Counted from the first letter of the stretch, positions 36,386-45,610 are shown. The stretch is 64,000 bases of DNA from Alteromonas portus (GCF_005117025.1 NZ_SWCO01000007.1:372001-436000); one strand, 5' to 3'. Notes: generated from the letters alone by a model not told the origin. Made by a program: numbers and translations.

Positions 36386-36483
36386 GGCGACTTCCTATTA
36401 ATGTGTTTTGTAAGGCATACGCCTACTTTTTTCTCACCTCATTCTCTGCGATTTTGTCTAACTTAGGAAGTGTTTTTGCGGGC

Positions 36484-38214
36484 TTAGTTTTCTATTAACG
36501 CTTTAACATTCGCTAAGGTGTCAGCTTCATTGGCGGGTTTGTCCCAACGAATTCGATGGATACGGGGAAAGCGAAGCGCAACCCCAGATTTGTGCCTTGA
36601 CGAAGGGTGTACAGCGTCGAAAGCCACCTCCAGCACTAACTCTTTTTTCACTTCTCTCACCGGGCCAAACCGTCCTACGGCATTGCGTCTTACCCAGTTA
36701 TCTAGTTTTTTAAGTTCTTCATCGGTGAACCCGGAATAGGCTTTACCGATAGGCAGAAGCTGACTGTCTTCCCAAGCGCCGAACGTGTAGTCAGAGTAAA
36801 AGCTGGAACGCTTACCGTGTCCGCGCTGTGCATACATCATTACCGCATCCACAACCAGCGGATCGCGCTTCCATTTAAACCATTGGCCTTTGGGTCTGCC
36901 GGGGACGTATTTACTATCTAAGCGCTTTATCATCAGCCCTTCTACCGCACGATTTTGGCATACTTGGGTGTGAAGCTGGCGCAAAGTTTCAGGGGAAGTG
37001 GCATTAAGTGTTTCAGAAAGAAACAAGCGGCTGTTATTCGTTTTGCTAAACCATTTTTCAAGGGCATCGCGCCTTGCTTTTAGTGTTTTATCGGTTAGAT
37101 CTTCACCATCAAGCACTAAAGCATCGTAAACGATTAGTCCAACGGGGGAGGAAGACTGTAGCGCTTTACTCGGTTTCTTTTTATTAAGGCGCTGCTGAAG
37201 GGCATTAAAGGTATCCACGTCTGGCTGTGTGGCGGTTGAAGCCTGTTTACCGCTTTTATTACTACTCGTGCGTTGACTAGCCGCACTTTGGGTAGTCGAT
37301 GCTTCAGATTGATGTAAGCCATGTTCTGCATTATGGATAACCAACAGTTCTCCATCTAGCACCATATTGCCACGTATAGACTCAAGTAAGTCGGGAAATG
37401 AGTGGCTAATATCATCGCCAGTACGGGAAAAAAGGGCTTTTTCAGACTCGTCGCCATCGGCGCCACTACCGTTTTGAGTCTTATCATCTCCAGCGTTATT
37501 TGACTTAACGACAAGCTGCACACGAATGCCATCGTATTTGTTTTCAATTTGCCAAGTGTCCTTGGTGAAAGCGTTGATATCGCTATCGTCAATGGGGTGA
37601 GAAAGCATAACTGGATGAAAGGTGACGGCGTTTTCAATATCAGGCTTGTCGGCTTTTCCTTCTAGGTAGCTAAGCATGTCAACATAAGGTGGGGTAACCG
37701 CATGCCAAAGTGTTTCAATCTCTTTAATATCTTTATTGCCATAGTCGGCCAATATTTGTTTTATGGAGCGAGCCGACACACCTATACGTAACCCTCGTGT
37801 GCCCAACTTTAGTAATGCCCAGCGCTGCGCAGGTGTCATTATTGTTAGGTAGTGGGCTAGCGTCTCAGAAACTTTCTGCTTACTTATGGATGCAAAGGTT
37901 TGTACCACTTCGGTAAGCGTGGGTAGCGAATCTGAAGGCTCGCTGTAAGGCCATAAATGGGCCACAGTTTCACTAACCTCACCCACATAGTCATAGCTCA
38001 TGGCAAAAAGCGCAGAATCGGTATGTTCGGTAATAAGCTTTTTTACCGTGTTTCGTTTAAAGAAGTCGAACCGCAACGTGCCTGCCATAGCAGCAATCGC
38101 CCAGCCCCGGTCAGGGTCTGGTGTATTGGCAATGTAGTCGGCGATAAGCTGTGCCTTAGCTTTGTTTCCAGACGTGAAATACAGCTGTTCAAGTAAGTGA
38201 CTAAATGCGTCCAC
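36484..38214 (-). CDS. ATP-dependent DNA ligase of the Lhr/Exo/PdeM repair module
   Basis: 576-residue ATP-dependent ligase joining nicked DNA, of the type annotated as cisplatin-damage-response ligase. N-terminal DNA-binding domain (LRIGVSARSIKQILADYG), nucleotidyltransferase domain with adenylated Lys226 in ENKYDGIRVQ (motif I), FSRTGDDIS (III-like), DGELL (IIIa), EGLMIKRLDSKY (IV) and KWKRDPLVVDAVM (V), then an OB domain ending ALRFPRIHRIRWDK. Two low-complexity insertions (about residues 238-258 and 295-332; Ser/Thr/Gln/Asn-rich) lie between core motifs and are unusual. Its start overlaps the stop of the exonuclease gene by one base. Works in the known four-gene module with the exonuclease, helicase and PdeM nearby. 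Confidence 0.93.
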   Translation of the reverse strand: MDAFSHLLEQLYFTSGNKAKAQLIADYIANTPDPDRGWAIAAMAGTLRFDFFKRNTVKKLITEHTDSALFAMSYDYVGEVSETVAHLWPYSEPSDSLPTLTEVVQTFASISKQKVSETLAHYLTIMTPAQRWALLKLGTRGLRIGVSARSIKQILADYGNKDIKEIETLWHAVTPPYVDMLSYLEGKADKPDIENAVTFHPVMLSHPIDDSDINAFTKDTWQIENKYDGIRVQLVVKSNNAGDDKTQNGSGADGDESEKALFSRTGDDISHSFPDLLESIRGNMVLDGELLVIHNAEHGLHQSEASTTQSAASQRTSSNKSGKQASTATQPDVDTFNALQQRLNKKKPSKALQSSSPVGLIVYDALVLDGEDLTDKTLKARRDALEKWFSKTNNSRLFLSETLNATSPETLRQLHTQVCQNRAVEGLMIKRLDSKYVPGRPKGQWFKWKRDPLVVDAVMMYAQRGHGKRSSFYSDYTFGAWEDSQLLPIGKAYSGFTDEELKKLDNWVRRNAVGRFGPVREVKKELVLEVAFDAVHPSSRHKSGVALRFPRIHRIRWDKPANEADTLANVKALIEN

Positions 38215-39230
38215 TAATCGCCTCCTTGCTCTTCTTCATCATAACCGACTAGCGATAGCGCTCTGGCTTTAAAGCCCATTTTTTGTGCCTGATACATCAA
38301 GGCGTCTTCTCTGCCGTGGGTTACCCACACTTCTTTCGGGTTGACTTCTTCAATGGTTTGCAGCAATTCAGGCCAGTCGCAATGATCAGAGATGATAAGC
38401 GGTAGCTCTGCATTTTTTTGCTTAGCGCGAGCACGGATTTGCATCCATCCAGACGCCACCACAGGTCGCACGTTAGGCAAGCTTCGCGACCACCTATCGG
38501 CAAGTGCAGAAGGCGGCGCAATGACTATTTCACCGGCTAATGTTTTTTTATCCGCGACCTCAGACACCGGTATTAAGTTGCCTAAGTCTATTCCTAATTG
38601 CTTATAGAGATCACACAGCTTTAGCTGTGCACCATGTAAGTAGATGGGCTTGGTGTAACCCGCCTCGCGCAGCGCTAAAATAACCCGCTGGCACTTGCCT
38701 AATGCATATGCGCCTACTAAATGGCACCTTTCGGGGAATACGCGCAACGAATGAAGTAGTTTTTCAATTTCATGTTCTATGGGCGGGTGCTTAAAGACAG
38801 GAAGCCCAAAAGTGGCTTCGGTAATCAATACGTCGCAAGGTACAACTTTAAAAGGCGGGCAGGTAGGATCGTGACGGCGTTTGTAATCGCCGGAAACCAC
38901 AACGCGGTAGCCTGCATATTCAATAAGAATTTGTGTAGAGCCAAGAATATGGCCTGCTGGATAAAATGTGGCTTTTACATCGTTAAACTTAATGCTTTCA
39001 CCTATAGCTACAGCGTGCTGGTGAGTAGCCATATCTTCACCGTAGCGGGTTTGCATAATCGCCAGTGTTTCTGGGCTTGCGTACACACTGTTATGGCCTG
39101 CCCGTGCATGGTCAGCGTGACCGTGTGTGACAAGGGCGGTGGCGACTTCATTCATTGGGTCGATGTAAAACTCACCCGGCTCGCAATAAAGGCCAGTATC
39201 GTCAGTTTTTAACCACGTTGATGGATGCAC
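38214..39230 (-). CDS. Ligase-associated DNA exonuclease (metallo-beta-lactamase fold)
   Basis: 338-residue nuclease related to Artemis/SNM1 and CPSF-73. The zinc-site motif THGHADHARAGH is followed by TFYPAGHILGSTQILIE, VVSGDYKRRHDP and ISDHCDW, with the beta-CASP region in the second half (CQRVILALREAGYTKPIYLH, in part). Family members are coupled to ATP-dependent ligases. Its TAG/ATG junction overlaps the ligase by one base, so translation is probably coupled. ATG start at 39230. Upstream lies the remnant of an outer-membrane protein gene on the other strand. Confidence 0.93.
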   Translation of the reverse strand: MHPSTWLKTDDTGLYCEPGEFYIDPMNEVATALVTHGHADHARAGHNSVYASPETLAIMQTRYGEDMATHQHAVAIGESIKFNDVKATFYPAGHILGSTQILIEYAGYRVVVSGDYKRRHDPTCPPFKVVPCDVLITEATFGLPVFKHPPIEHEIEKLLHSLRVFPERCHLVGAYALGKCQRVILALREAGYTKPIYLHGAQLKLCDLYKQLGIDLGNLIPVSEVADKKTLAGEIVIAPPSALADRWSRSLPNVRPVVASGWMQIRARAKQKNAELPLIISDHCDWPELLQTIEEVNPKEVWVTHGREDALMYQAQKMGFKARALSLVGYDEEEQGGD

Positions 39231-39252
39231 TTCTTATAGTCCTGCCAAATAA

Positions 39253-39414
39253 GGGAATGCTTGTTACTACGTATTTCACCCCCTTAATCGACCACTTGAA
39301 TTAGGCATTCACTACTGGTTTAACCCGCATTCATCTATCGAATTTGGGTTAGGCTACGATACTGACGAAAACCAATTAGGCTCGGCTACTTTGCTAGGCA
39401 CTTTCAGATTCTAG
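39253..39414 (+). pseudogene. 3' remnant of an outer-membrane beta-barrel protein gene
   Basis: Open frame without a start codon encoding 53 residues with alternating polar/apolar strands and an aromatic C-terminus, including HYWFNPHSSIEFGLGYDTDE and TLLGTFRF followed by a stop. A terminal Phe after alternating residues is the outer-membrane barrel assembly signal. It is followed 20 bases later by its own terminator. In-frame stop at 39250 and the exonuclease start at 39230 mark where the rest of the gene is gone. Confidence 0.55.
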
Positions 39415-39433
39415 ATAGTTACGCCAATATGCC

Positions 39434-39463
39434 AAAGGACCAGGTTTTATTCTGGTCCTTTTT
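39434..39463. terminator. Terminator after the outer-membrane protein remnant
   Basis: Arms AAAGGACCAG and CTGGTCCTTT around GTTTTATT, then TT. The T-tract serves the plus strand; the A-tract may also help the minus-strand DUF418 gene. Confidence 0.8.
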
Positions 39464-39506
39464 GGTTGAATCGGATTTATATAACGTCTTTTAGCACAGA
39501 TGTTAG

Positions 39507-40718
39507 CTATGAGGTTTTGTTTGCCTCTGTCGCCAACTCTTGCTCTTCTACCAAACCATCATCTTGCTTGCTTTGTTGCTTCTTATAAAAGCTGCGCAGA
39601 TACAGTGTTCTCCATGCCGCTTCAAATGGCCCCTGCTCAAAGTTCTTAGTAATAAAATTCGCCAACAATATTTGAATTGCTGTAAGCGCAAGGGTAATTA
39701 ACATCAAATCGAGCAGCGTAACGGTATAGGCAAATTCGGGGTAGTAAGCGGGCATAATCACACGAAACAGCACAGCCAAAACAATAGACTGTGTTAGATA
39801 GAGGGTAAACGCCACCTTGCCGCAGTTAATAAGTGACTGATACCACCAGCTGGTTGTGTTTTTCACTTTGATTAACAGATGAGCGTAGGCAAAAGCACAG
39901 AAAATAGCGGGGATACTGGTAAACATGGGAATAACATCTGAGGTTACTTGCTCAAACATTATCTGAGGAATAACAGTAATAACAGAGGTGGCTATGGCAA
40001 TGATAGCCACTTTTTTAAATACAGCAGAAGAGAAGCCAAGGTTAAAAAAATCGCTTCTATAAAGGTAGGCACCAAACATCATAAGCCCCATCGACTGCCA
40101 CAGCATGGAAAAAGGGGCTGCAATAACGGTAGCAAGAACAAAAGATGCTTGAACTCCTATTTGGAACAAATAACTACTTTGCCATTCCGTAACCTCTTCG
40201 GCGTAGGCCTCACTAGACCTAAGGGGCGGTGCGCCACCGTAGTCGTATCCAAGCGTAAGTACTATGCCAAAAACAAGCATAATGATGCTTCCCACGACTA
40301 AATATTTAACACTTTTCGCGCGAAGCGCTTCTTGGTCTAACGTTAAGTGTTTTAGTACAAAGTAGGCGCAAAGACTGTAATAAAGCAGTATGTCACCGCC
40401 AAATATGAACACGCCATGTATTAACCCAAATAAAAATAGCCATTTAAGCCGTGATTTAGAAAAGTCTAAAAAGTTGTGCCCTCGCTTTTGGCAAGCGTCG
40501 AATTGAATAGCTAAACCTGCTCCAAACAACAGGCAAAATAAGGTGCGAAATCTTCCATCTAAGAAAAGTGCGCTAACTGTCGAGATAATCTCATCAGATA
40601 AAAGTGGCGCTTCAAAAAACGCGTAGCCGGTGTGAAAATTTTGATGATATGCAATGTTTAAAAACAGTATGCCAAGGATTGCTAGACCTCTAATGGCATC
40701 TATCGATTGAATTCGCAT
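39507..40718 (-). CDS. DUF418 domain membrane protein
   Basis: 403-residue inner-membrane protein of the DUF418 (YeiB-like) family, function unknown. Opens with RIQSIDAIRGLAILGILFLN, then FRTLFCLLFGAGLAIQFD; about eight to ten hydrophobic segments; cytoplasmic charged tail (KKQQSKQDDGLVEEQE). Heparan-acetyltransferase-like relatives hint at an acyltransferase fold, but no catalytic claim is made. It lies between the ligase/exonuclease arm and the helicase/PdeM arm of the repair module and breaks their usual contiguity. ATG at 40718. Confidence 0.87.
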   Translation of the reverse strand: MRIQSIDAIRGLAILGILFLNIAYHQNFHTGYAFFEAPLLSDEIISTVSALFLDGRFRTLFCLLFGAGLAIQFDACQKRGHNFLDFSKSRLKWLFLFGLIHGVFIFGGDILLYYSLCAYFVLKHLTLDQEALRAKSVKYLVVGSIIMLVFGIVLTLGYDYGGAPPLRSSEAYAEEVTEWQSSYLFQIGVQASFVLATVIAAPFSMLWQSMGLMMFGAYLYRSDFFNLGFSSAVFKKVAIIAIATSVITVIPQIMFEQVTSDVIPMFTSIPAIFCAFAYAHLLIKVKNTTSWWYQSLINCGKVAFTLYLTQSIVLAVLFRVIMPAYYPEFAYTVTLLDLMLITLALTAIQILLANFITKNFEQGPFEAAWRTLYLRSFYKKQQSKQDDGLVEEQELATEANKTS

Positions 40719-40925
40719 TTACGTTCCCTGTAATCATATTTTGTAGTTTTACGAGTGTAGTGTAATCGCTTTCGTAGTGTCGATGCTTAAAGTGTATTCG
40801 AATATTAACTATTGCTAATAACCTTAATCCACTAATAAATAGAAAGTACAGTAGATACTTATTTTTTCAAGGTAGTTATATTGCGCCGAGCTTTGATGGT
40901 TATTACAAAGGCAGAGAGTAAGGTG

Positions 40926-40962
40926 TTGGCGTATATAAACTTAACTAAGGAATTGGCGTATA
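40926..40962 (+). repeat. Direct repeat upstream of the Lhr-type helicase
   Basis: TTGGCGTATA occurs at 40926-40935 and 40953-40962, 27 bases apart, 30 to 66 bases before the helicase ATG. Could be paired binding sites or chance. Confidence 0.35.
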
Positions 40963-40991
40963 AAGCGGAAAAGGCATAACAGATACCATAA

Positions 40992-43490
40992 ATGACATTA
41001 CTTCCCTGTGCTTTCGCTAAGTGGTTTAAGCAAAAAGGCTGGCAACTGCGTGATTATCAACAGACCATGTTGGTGGAAAAAGATAAACATGACTGTACTT
41101 TATTGATAGCACCGACAGGGGCGGGTAAAACCTTGTCTGGTTTTCTGCCAAGTTTGGTAGAGCTTAGTGAATTAAATGAGAGTAATGCATCAGCTGAAAA
41201 CAAGGGTAATCAGAGTGGGTTTAATGGTTTACATACCTTATATATTTCACCACTTAAAGCGTTAACCCAAGATATTCATCGCAACCTGTTACAGCCTATT
41301 GAAGAAATGTCGTTGCCTATCACTGCTGAAACGCGTACTGGCGATACGCCTTCTCATAAGCGTCAGCGACAGCGCAAAAAGCCGCCTAATATCCTCCTTA
41401 CTACCCCCGAATCTCTTATGCTGATGTTAAGTTACGCCGATGCCGATAAGCTTTTCGGCAAGCTAAAACGGGTGATCATCGATGAAACCCACAGCTTAAT
41501 GGCAAATAAGCGCGGCGACTTTTTATCACTCGCCCTAGCGCGATTAAGCGTGCTTTCACCACGCTGCAAACGCATAGGCCTGTCAGCAACCGTAGCGTTT
41601 CCCGAAACTTTGGGCGCGTGGCTAGCGGGCAGTGACAGTGTTGCTAATATCATTAAAGTAAAAGCGGGTGAGAAGCCAAAAGTTGAAATGCTGCACTCAA
41701 AAGCACGCATGCCTTTTGGCGGCTTTATGGCCCGGTACGCCATTGATGATATTTATGCAGCCATAGAAAATGCGCAGACTACACTTGTTTTTGTTAATAC
41801 CCGCGCTCAGTCTGAACTTCTATTTCAAATGTTGTGGGAAGCAAACAAGGCTGCGCTTCCCATAGCGCTTTATCACGGCAGTTTGAGCAAAGAGCAAAGG
41901 CGAAAAACCGAAGCCATGATGGCAAGCGGCATGCTAAGAGCAATTGTGTGTACTTCTGCGTTAGAGTTAGGTATCGACTGGGGCGACGTCGACAAAGTCA
42001 TTCAAGTAGGTGCTCCGAAAGGCGTAAGCAGGCTGCTGCAAAGGATAGGGCGAGCGAACCACAGGTTAGATGAGCCTAGCGAAGCGTTACTTGTACCAGC
42101 CAACCGTTTTGAAGCGCTGGAATGCCAAGCGGCCATTACGGCCATTGAAAAAGGTGAACTTGATGGCGAAAGCCCTCAGCCAGGCGCGCTAGACATCATT
42201 CCGCAGTTTATCTTGAACTGTTTATGTAGCAAAGCTGATAGCCCGGGTGCCTTGTATCAAGAGATACTTACTGCAACGCCTTATCAAGGGTTAGATAGAG
42301 ACGATTTCGATAAACTGTGGCGCTTCACTCAAGACGGTGGCAGTGCACTAAATGCGTATGAACGGTATCAGCGCCTGACCAGAAATGATGATGGCACGTA
42401 CTCGCCAGCAAATCGTCGGGTTATTCAACGACACAGACAAAACATAGGCACAATTGTTGAGGCAGGGCGACTTAAAGTAAAGCGTATTAGAAGAGGGAAT
42501 CAGGGCAAGATCATCGGTGAAGTAGAAGAATATTTCGCCCAGCAGTTAACGCCCGGAGATACCTTTTATTTTGGCGGAGAAGTACTGCGCTTTGAAGCTA
42601 TTCGCGACATGCAGCTTCACGCCAAGCCGGCCAAAGCGAAAGAGCCTAAAATACCAAGCTACGCGGGTGGGCAAATGCCTCTTTCTACTTATTTAGCGGA
42701 AGGGGTGAGAGCGATTTTGGCTACTCAAAAGTCGTGGAAAGCCTTGCCGGCACAGGTACAAGAATGGCTTAATCTTCAGCAGGCGTTCTCGCAGCTACCT
42801 AGCCCGGATAAGGTGCTGGTGGAGCAGTTTCCGTTTAGGCAGGCGCACTATACCTTGTACTACACTTTCGACGGTCGCAAAGCGAACCAAACCTTAGGTA
42901 TGTTGTTAACGCGGCGAATGGAAAAAATGGGCATTAAGCCGTTAAGCTTCAGCGTGACTGATTATGGTTTGTCGGTAGCATCAGTGAACGCCATTACCCA
43001 AGGGCAGTTACAGCAGCTGTTTCAGCCGGATATTCTAGGCGACGAGTTAGAAGATTGGATGTTACAGGCGCCTATGCTTAAACGCTCGTTCAGGCAAGTA
43101 GCGGTAGTAAGCGGGCTGACCGAACAGCGTTATCACGCCAGCCAAAAAACCATGAAGCAGGTCACCTTCTCTACGGATCTTATTTACGATACATTGCGAG
43201 AACACGACCGCGATCATATTTTACTGAAAGTAGCCAGGGCTGATGCTGAGCGAGAGTTACTAGACTTACGGCGACTCGCTAACTTACTCATTCGTTATGT
43301 AGATTCAGCGACATTAGTTAACCTTGAAAAACCGTCGCCCATGGCTATTCCTATTGTGCTTGATGTGCGCAGTGAACAAGTAAAAGGCGCTGGTGCGCAA
43401 GCCATTATTGAGCAAGCCAATTTATACGCCGAAGCCGAAACCATGTTAGACGAAGTTCGCGCGTTACTCTCAGGGGCTAGTGTTGAATAG
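40992..43490 (+). CDS. Ligase-associated Lhr-type DEXH box helicase
   Basis: 832-residue ATP-dependent DNA helicase (Lhr-Core type). RecA1: Q-motif-like LRDYQQTM, Walker A LIAPTGAGKTLSG, Ia LYISPLKALTQD, DETH box VIIDETHSLM, SATV; RecA2: TLVFVNTRAQSE, CTSALELGIDWGDVD and LLQRIGRANHR; then a winged helix and the Lhr-specific beta/helical domain (to the C-terminus). Length fits Lhr-Core (about 820-860). In Pseudomonas putida and mycobacteria this helicase is encoded with the ligase, MBL nuclease and MPE phosphoesterase. ATG at 40992 lacks a strong ribosome site. Confidence 0.94.
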   Translation: MTLLPCAFAKWFKQKGWQLRDYQQTMLVEKDKHDCTLLIAPTGAGKTLSGFLPSLVELSELNESNASAENKGNQSGFNGLHTLYISPLKALTQDIHRNLLQPIEEMSLPITAETRTGDTPSHKRQRQRKKPPNILLTTPESLMLMLSYADADKLFGKLKRVIIDETHSLMANKRGDFLSLALARLSVLSPRCKRIGLSATVAFPETLGAWLAGSDSVANIIKVKAGEKPKVEMLHSKARMPFGGFMARYAIDDIYAAIENAQTTLVFVNTRAQSELLFQMLWEANKAALPIALYHGSLSKEQRRKTEAMMASGMLRAIVCTSALELGIDWGDVDKVIQVGAPKGVSRLLQRIGRANHRLDEPSEALLVPANRFEALECQAAITAIEKGELDGESPQPGALDIIPQFILNCLCSKADSPGALYQEILTATPYQGLDRDDFDKLWRFTQDGGSALNAYERYQRLTRNDDGTYSPANRRVIQRHRQNIGTIVEAGRLKVKRIRRGNQGKIIGEVEEYFAQQLTPGDTFYFGGEVLRFEAIRDMQLHAKPAKAKEPKIPSYAGGQMPLSTYLAEGVRAILATQKSWKALPAQVQEWLNLQQAFSQLPSPDKVLVEQFPFRQAHYTLYYTFDGRKANQTLGMLLTRRMEKMGIKPLSFSVTDYGLSVASVNAITQGQLQQLFQPDILGDELEDWMLQAPMLKRSFRQVAVVSGLTEQRYHASQKTMKQVTFSTDLIYDTLREHDRDHILLKVARADAERELLDLRRLANLLIRYVDSATLVNLEKPSPMAIPIVLDVRSEQVKGAGAQAIIEQANLYAEAETMLDEVRALLSGASVE

Positions 43491-43677
43491 GGTGGGACTA
43501 AGCAGAATATTCAAACTCGCTTTCCCATATAAACGATGTACCTCACGCCTGATGCTTTACTTAACAAACATTGGCGGTAAGTACGTTGGACAGGAAAGCT
43601 AAATAGTATTTCGCTATATAAATGTGCAGCTTTGCCCTGGTAATAAAAACTCACAAACGAAAAATAAAGAGGTTAAT

Positions 43678-44382
43678 TTGGCAATAACCGACGCGTGGCT
43701 GACTGAAAAAGTTAGTCAGCGCCACATTACTATTACGAAATATGCAGACTATCTGTGGTTATTAGACGCACGTGGCGTGGCGTATTTACCCGCATGCGAC
43801 TGGCTGATTGTTTCTGATCTTCACCTAGAAAAAGGCAGTTATTTACGCAGTTATGCGAACCCCTTACCCAGCTTAGATTCCACCGCCACACTCAAACGCC
43901 TGGAAAGTATTATTGATGATTACCAACCTTTGCGAGTAATAAGCTTGGGGGACAGTTTTCACGATAAACACAGCATGTCTCGTATGACTATTGAAGACCG
44001 TCAGCACCTATGTAGGCTTGTTGATAAAGTGAAAGAGTGGATGTGGGTAGAAGGTAACCATGACCCAGACCTGCCGGAAGGCATTCCAGGCACGCCCTGT
44101 TTTGAAATAGTGCTAGATAATATGGTGTTCAGGCATGAGCCAGAAATGAGCGAAAAGCGAGCGCAAGTTATCGGTCACTATCATCCCAAAAAGCGCACCA
44201 CCGTTACACGACGTCGTTACTCTGGCAAATGCTTTACTAACAACAAAAACTTATTTGTAATGCCCGCCTTCGGGCAATTCACCGGTGGGCTAGACATAGA
44301 CGAAGACGTAATGCTAACGCTTCTTCCCAAGCCGACCCGTCAGGTTTTCATGTTCTGTGACGGCATTATCTTCAAAATATAG
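43678..44382 (+). CDS. pdeM: Ligase-associated DNA endonuclease PdeM (MPE)
   Basis: 234-residue calcineurin-like metallophosphoesterase with manganese-dependent DNA endonuclease activity in characterised homologues. Binuclear-metal motifs: VSDLHLEKG, SLGDSFHD, VEGNHDPDLP, IGHYHPKKR. TTG at 43678 is chosen since AAAGAGG stands five to eight bases upstream; an in-frame GTG at 43624 would add 18 residues without homology. Follows the helicase after a 187-base gap, so it may have its own promoter. Directly downstream starts the palindromic repeat cluster. Confidence 0.9.
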   Translation: MAITDAWLTEKVSQRHITITKYADYLWLLDARGVAYLPACDWLIVSDLHLEKGSYLRSYANPLPSLDSTATLKRLESIIDDYQPLRVISLGDSFHDKHSMSRMTIEDRQHLCRLVDKVKEWMWVEGNHDPDLPEGIPGTPCFEIVLDNMVFRHEPEMSEKRAQVIGHYHPKKRTTVTRRRYSGKCFTNNKNLFVMPAFGQFTGGLDIDEDVMLTLLPKPTRQVFMFCDGIIFKI

Positions 44383-44390
44383 CACACCAA

Positions 44391-44490
44391 AAATGGGGTC
44401 AGAGTACATTTCCCCTTCAGAAGAATCGAAATGGGGTTAGAGTACATTTATTTAAAGCAATTTCGCTTTTTAAATGTACTCTGACCCCAT
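44391..44490. repeat. Palindromic repeat cluster A (three copies)
   Basis: Three copies of ATGGGGTCAGAGTACATTT: direct at 44391-44411, direct with one change (GGTTAG) at 44429-44449, and inverted at 44472-44490. The last two form a long hairpin whose loop region also pairs (AAAGC with GCTTT). Resembles REP-type elements that accompany RAYT transposases; no such gene is in the window. Confidence 0.85.
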
Positions 44491-44560
44491 AATTTTAAGC
44501 CTAGTTTAGCGCGCTGAGTTCCCATATACTTTTTCAACTGAACAAAAAAGGAACAGGAAA

Positions 44561-45610
44561 ATGTATCGATTCGGAATTGTCGGCGCAGGCATGATTGCGG
44601 ATTTTCATGCTCAGGCCATTCACGCTATTCCCAATGCAGAATTAACAGGGATTTATTCACGTTCAATTGATAAGGCGAATGGGTTCTCTAAAAAGCATAG
44701 CTGTACACCTTACGACGACTATATGTCGTTTATAACGTCTCCTGAAATTGACATCATCACTATATGCACGCCATCAGGTTTTCATTTAGAGCCAATATCA
44801 GCTGCCGCTAAAGCGAGAAAGCACATCATTTGTGAAAAACCGCTGGAGGTTACTGCTGAAAGAGTAGATGAAATGATTGCGGTGTGTGCCCAAAACAAGG
44901 TGATGCTAGCGGGTATTTTTCCTCGTCGGTTTAACGCCTCTTCTCAGTTACTTAAGCAAGCTATAAACGCTGGGCGCTTCGGCAATATTGCCATGGCAGA
45001 TGCCTATATTAAATGGTGGCGAACCCAAGAGTATTATGAAAGCGGCGCATGGCGCGGTACATGGCAACTCGACGGTGGCGGCGCGTTAATGAATCAGTCA
45101 ATTCATACGATTGATTTGCTTCTTTATGTAATGGGAGATGTAAAATCTGTGCGAGCAGAAACTAGGCTGGTGGCCCATGATGGCATAGAGGTGGAAGATG
45201 TTGGAATTGCAATGCTAGAGTTTAAAAATGGTGCGTTAGGCGTTATTCAAGGCTCAACAGCTTGCTGGTCTAAAAGTGGTCATCCGGCAGAGATACAAAT
45301 CACTGGTTCTAAGGGCTCAGTTTTTATGAGCGATGATAAATTTCGAGTCTGGGAGTTTGCTGAAGAAAGCGAAGAAGACAAAGAGATTAGATGCAAGTAT
45401 GGGCTTTCTGAAAATGAAGCGGGAGCAGGAGCAGCTGATCCATCGGCCATCGATTTCGTGTGGCATCAAAGAAACTTCGAAGATGTATTAAATGCCCTTG
45501 ATAACGGCACTAAACCACTTGTGGATGGATTTGAAGGACGTAGATCGATTGCGCTACTAAACGCTATCTATCGCTCAGCGAAAAACGGCGGTGAAAAGGA
45601 ACTTGTGTAA
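44561..45610 (+). CDS. Gfo/Idh/MocA family oxidoreductase
   Basis: 349-residue NAD(P)-dependent dehydrogenase acting on a sugar or inositol-type substrate. Rossmann domain with FGIVGAGMIADFHAQAI, ICTPSGFHLE and the active-site Lys in CEKPLEV; C-terminal beta-sheet domain with WRGTWQLDGGGALMNQSIH and HTIDLLLYVMG. ATG with AAAAAGGAACAGG upstream. Bordered on both sides by clusters of the same palindromic repeat, the second beginning right at its stop codon. Substrate not visible; no pathway partner is adjacent. Confidence 0.9.
   Translation: MYRFGIVGAGMIADFHAQAIHAIPNAELTGIYSRSIDKANGFSKKHSCTPYDDYMSFITSPEIDIITICTPSGFHLEPISAAAKARKHIICEKPLEVTAERVDEMIAVCAQNKVMLAGIFPRRFNASSQLLKQAINAGRFGNIAMADAYIKWWRTQEYYESGAWRGTWQLDGGGALMNQSIHTIDLLLYVMGDVKSVRAETRLVAHDGIEVEDVGIAMLEFKNGALGVIQGSTACWSKSGHPAEIQITGSKGSVFMSDDKFRVWEFAEESEEDKEIRCKYGLSENEAGAGAADPSAIDFVWHQRNFEDVLNALDNGTKPLVDGFEGRRSIALLNAIYRSAKNGGEKELV

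Noticed and set aside
36484..39300. Ku/LigD type end-joining system
   Set aside because: No Ku gene, polymerase or phosphoesterase domain is fused to the ligase; the neighbours match the Lhr/Exo/PdeM module instead.
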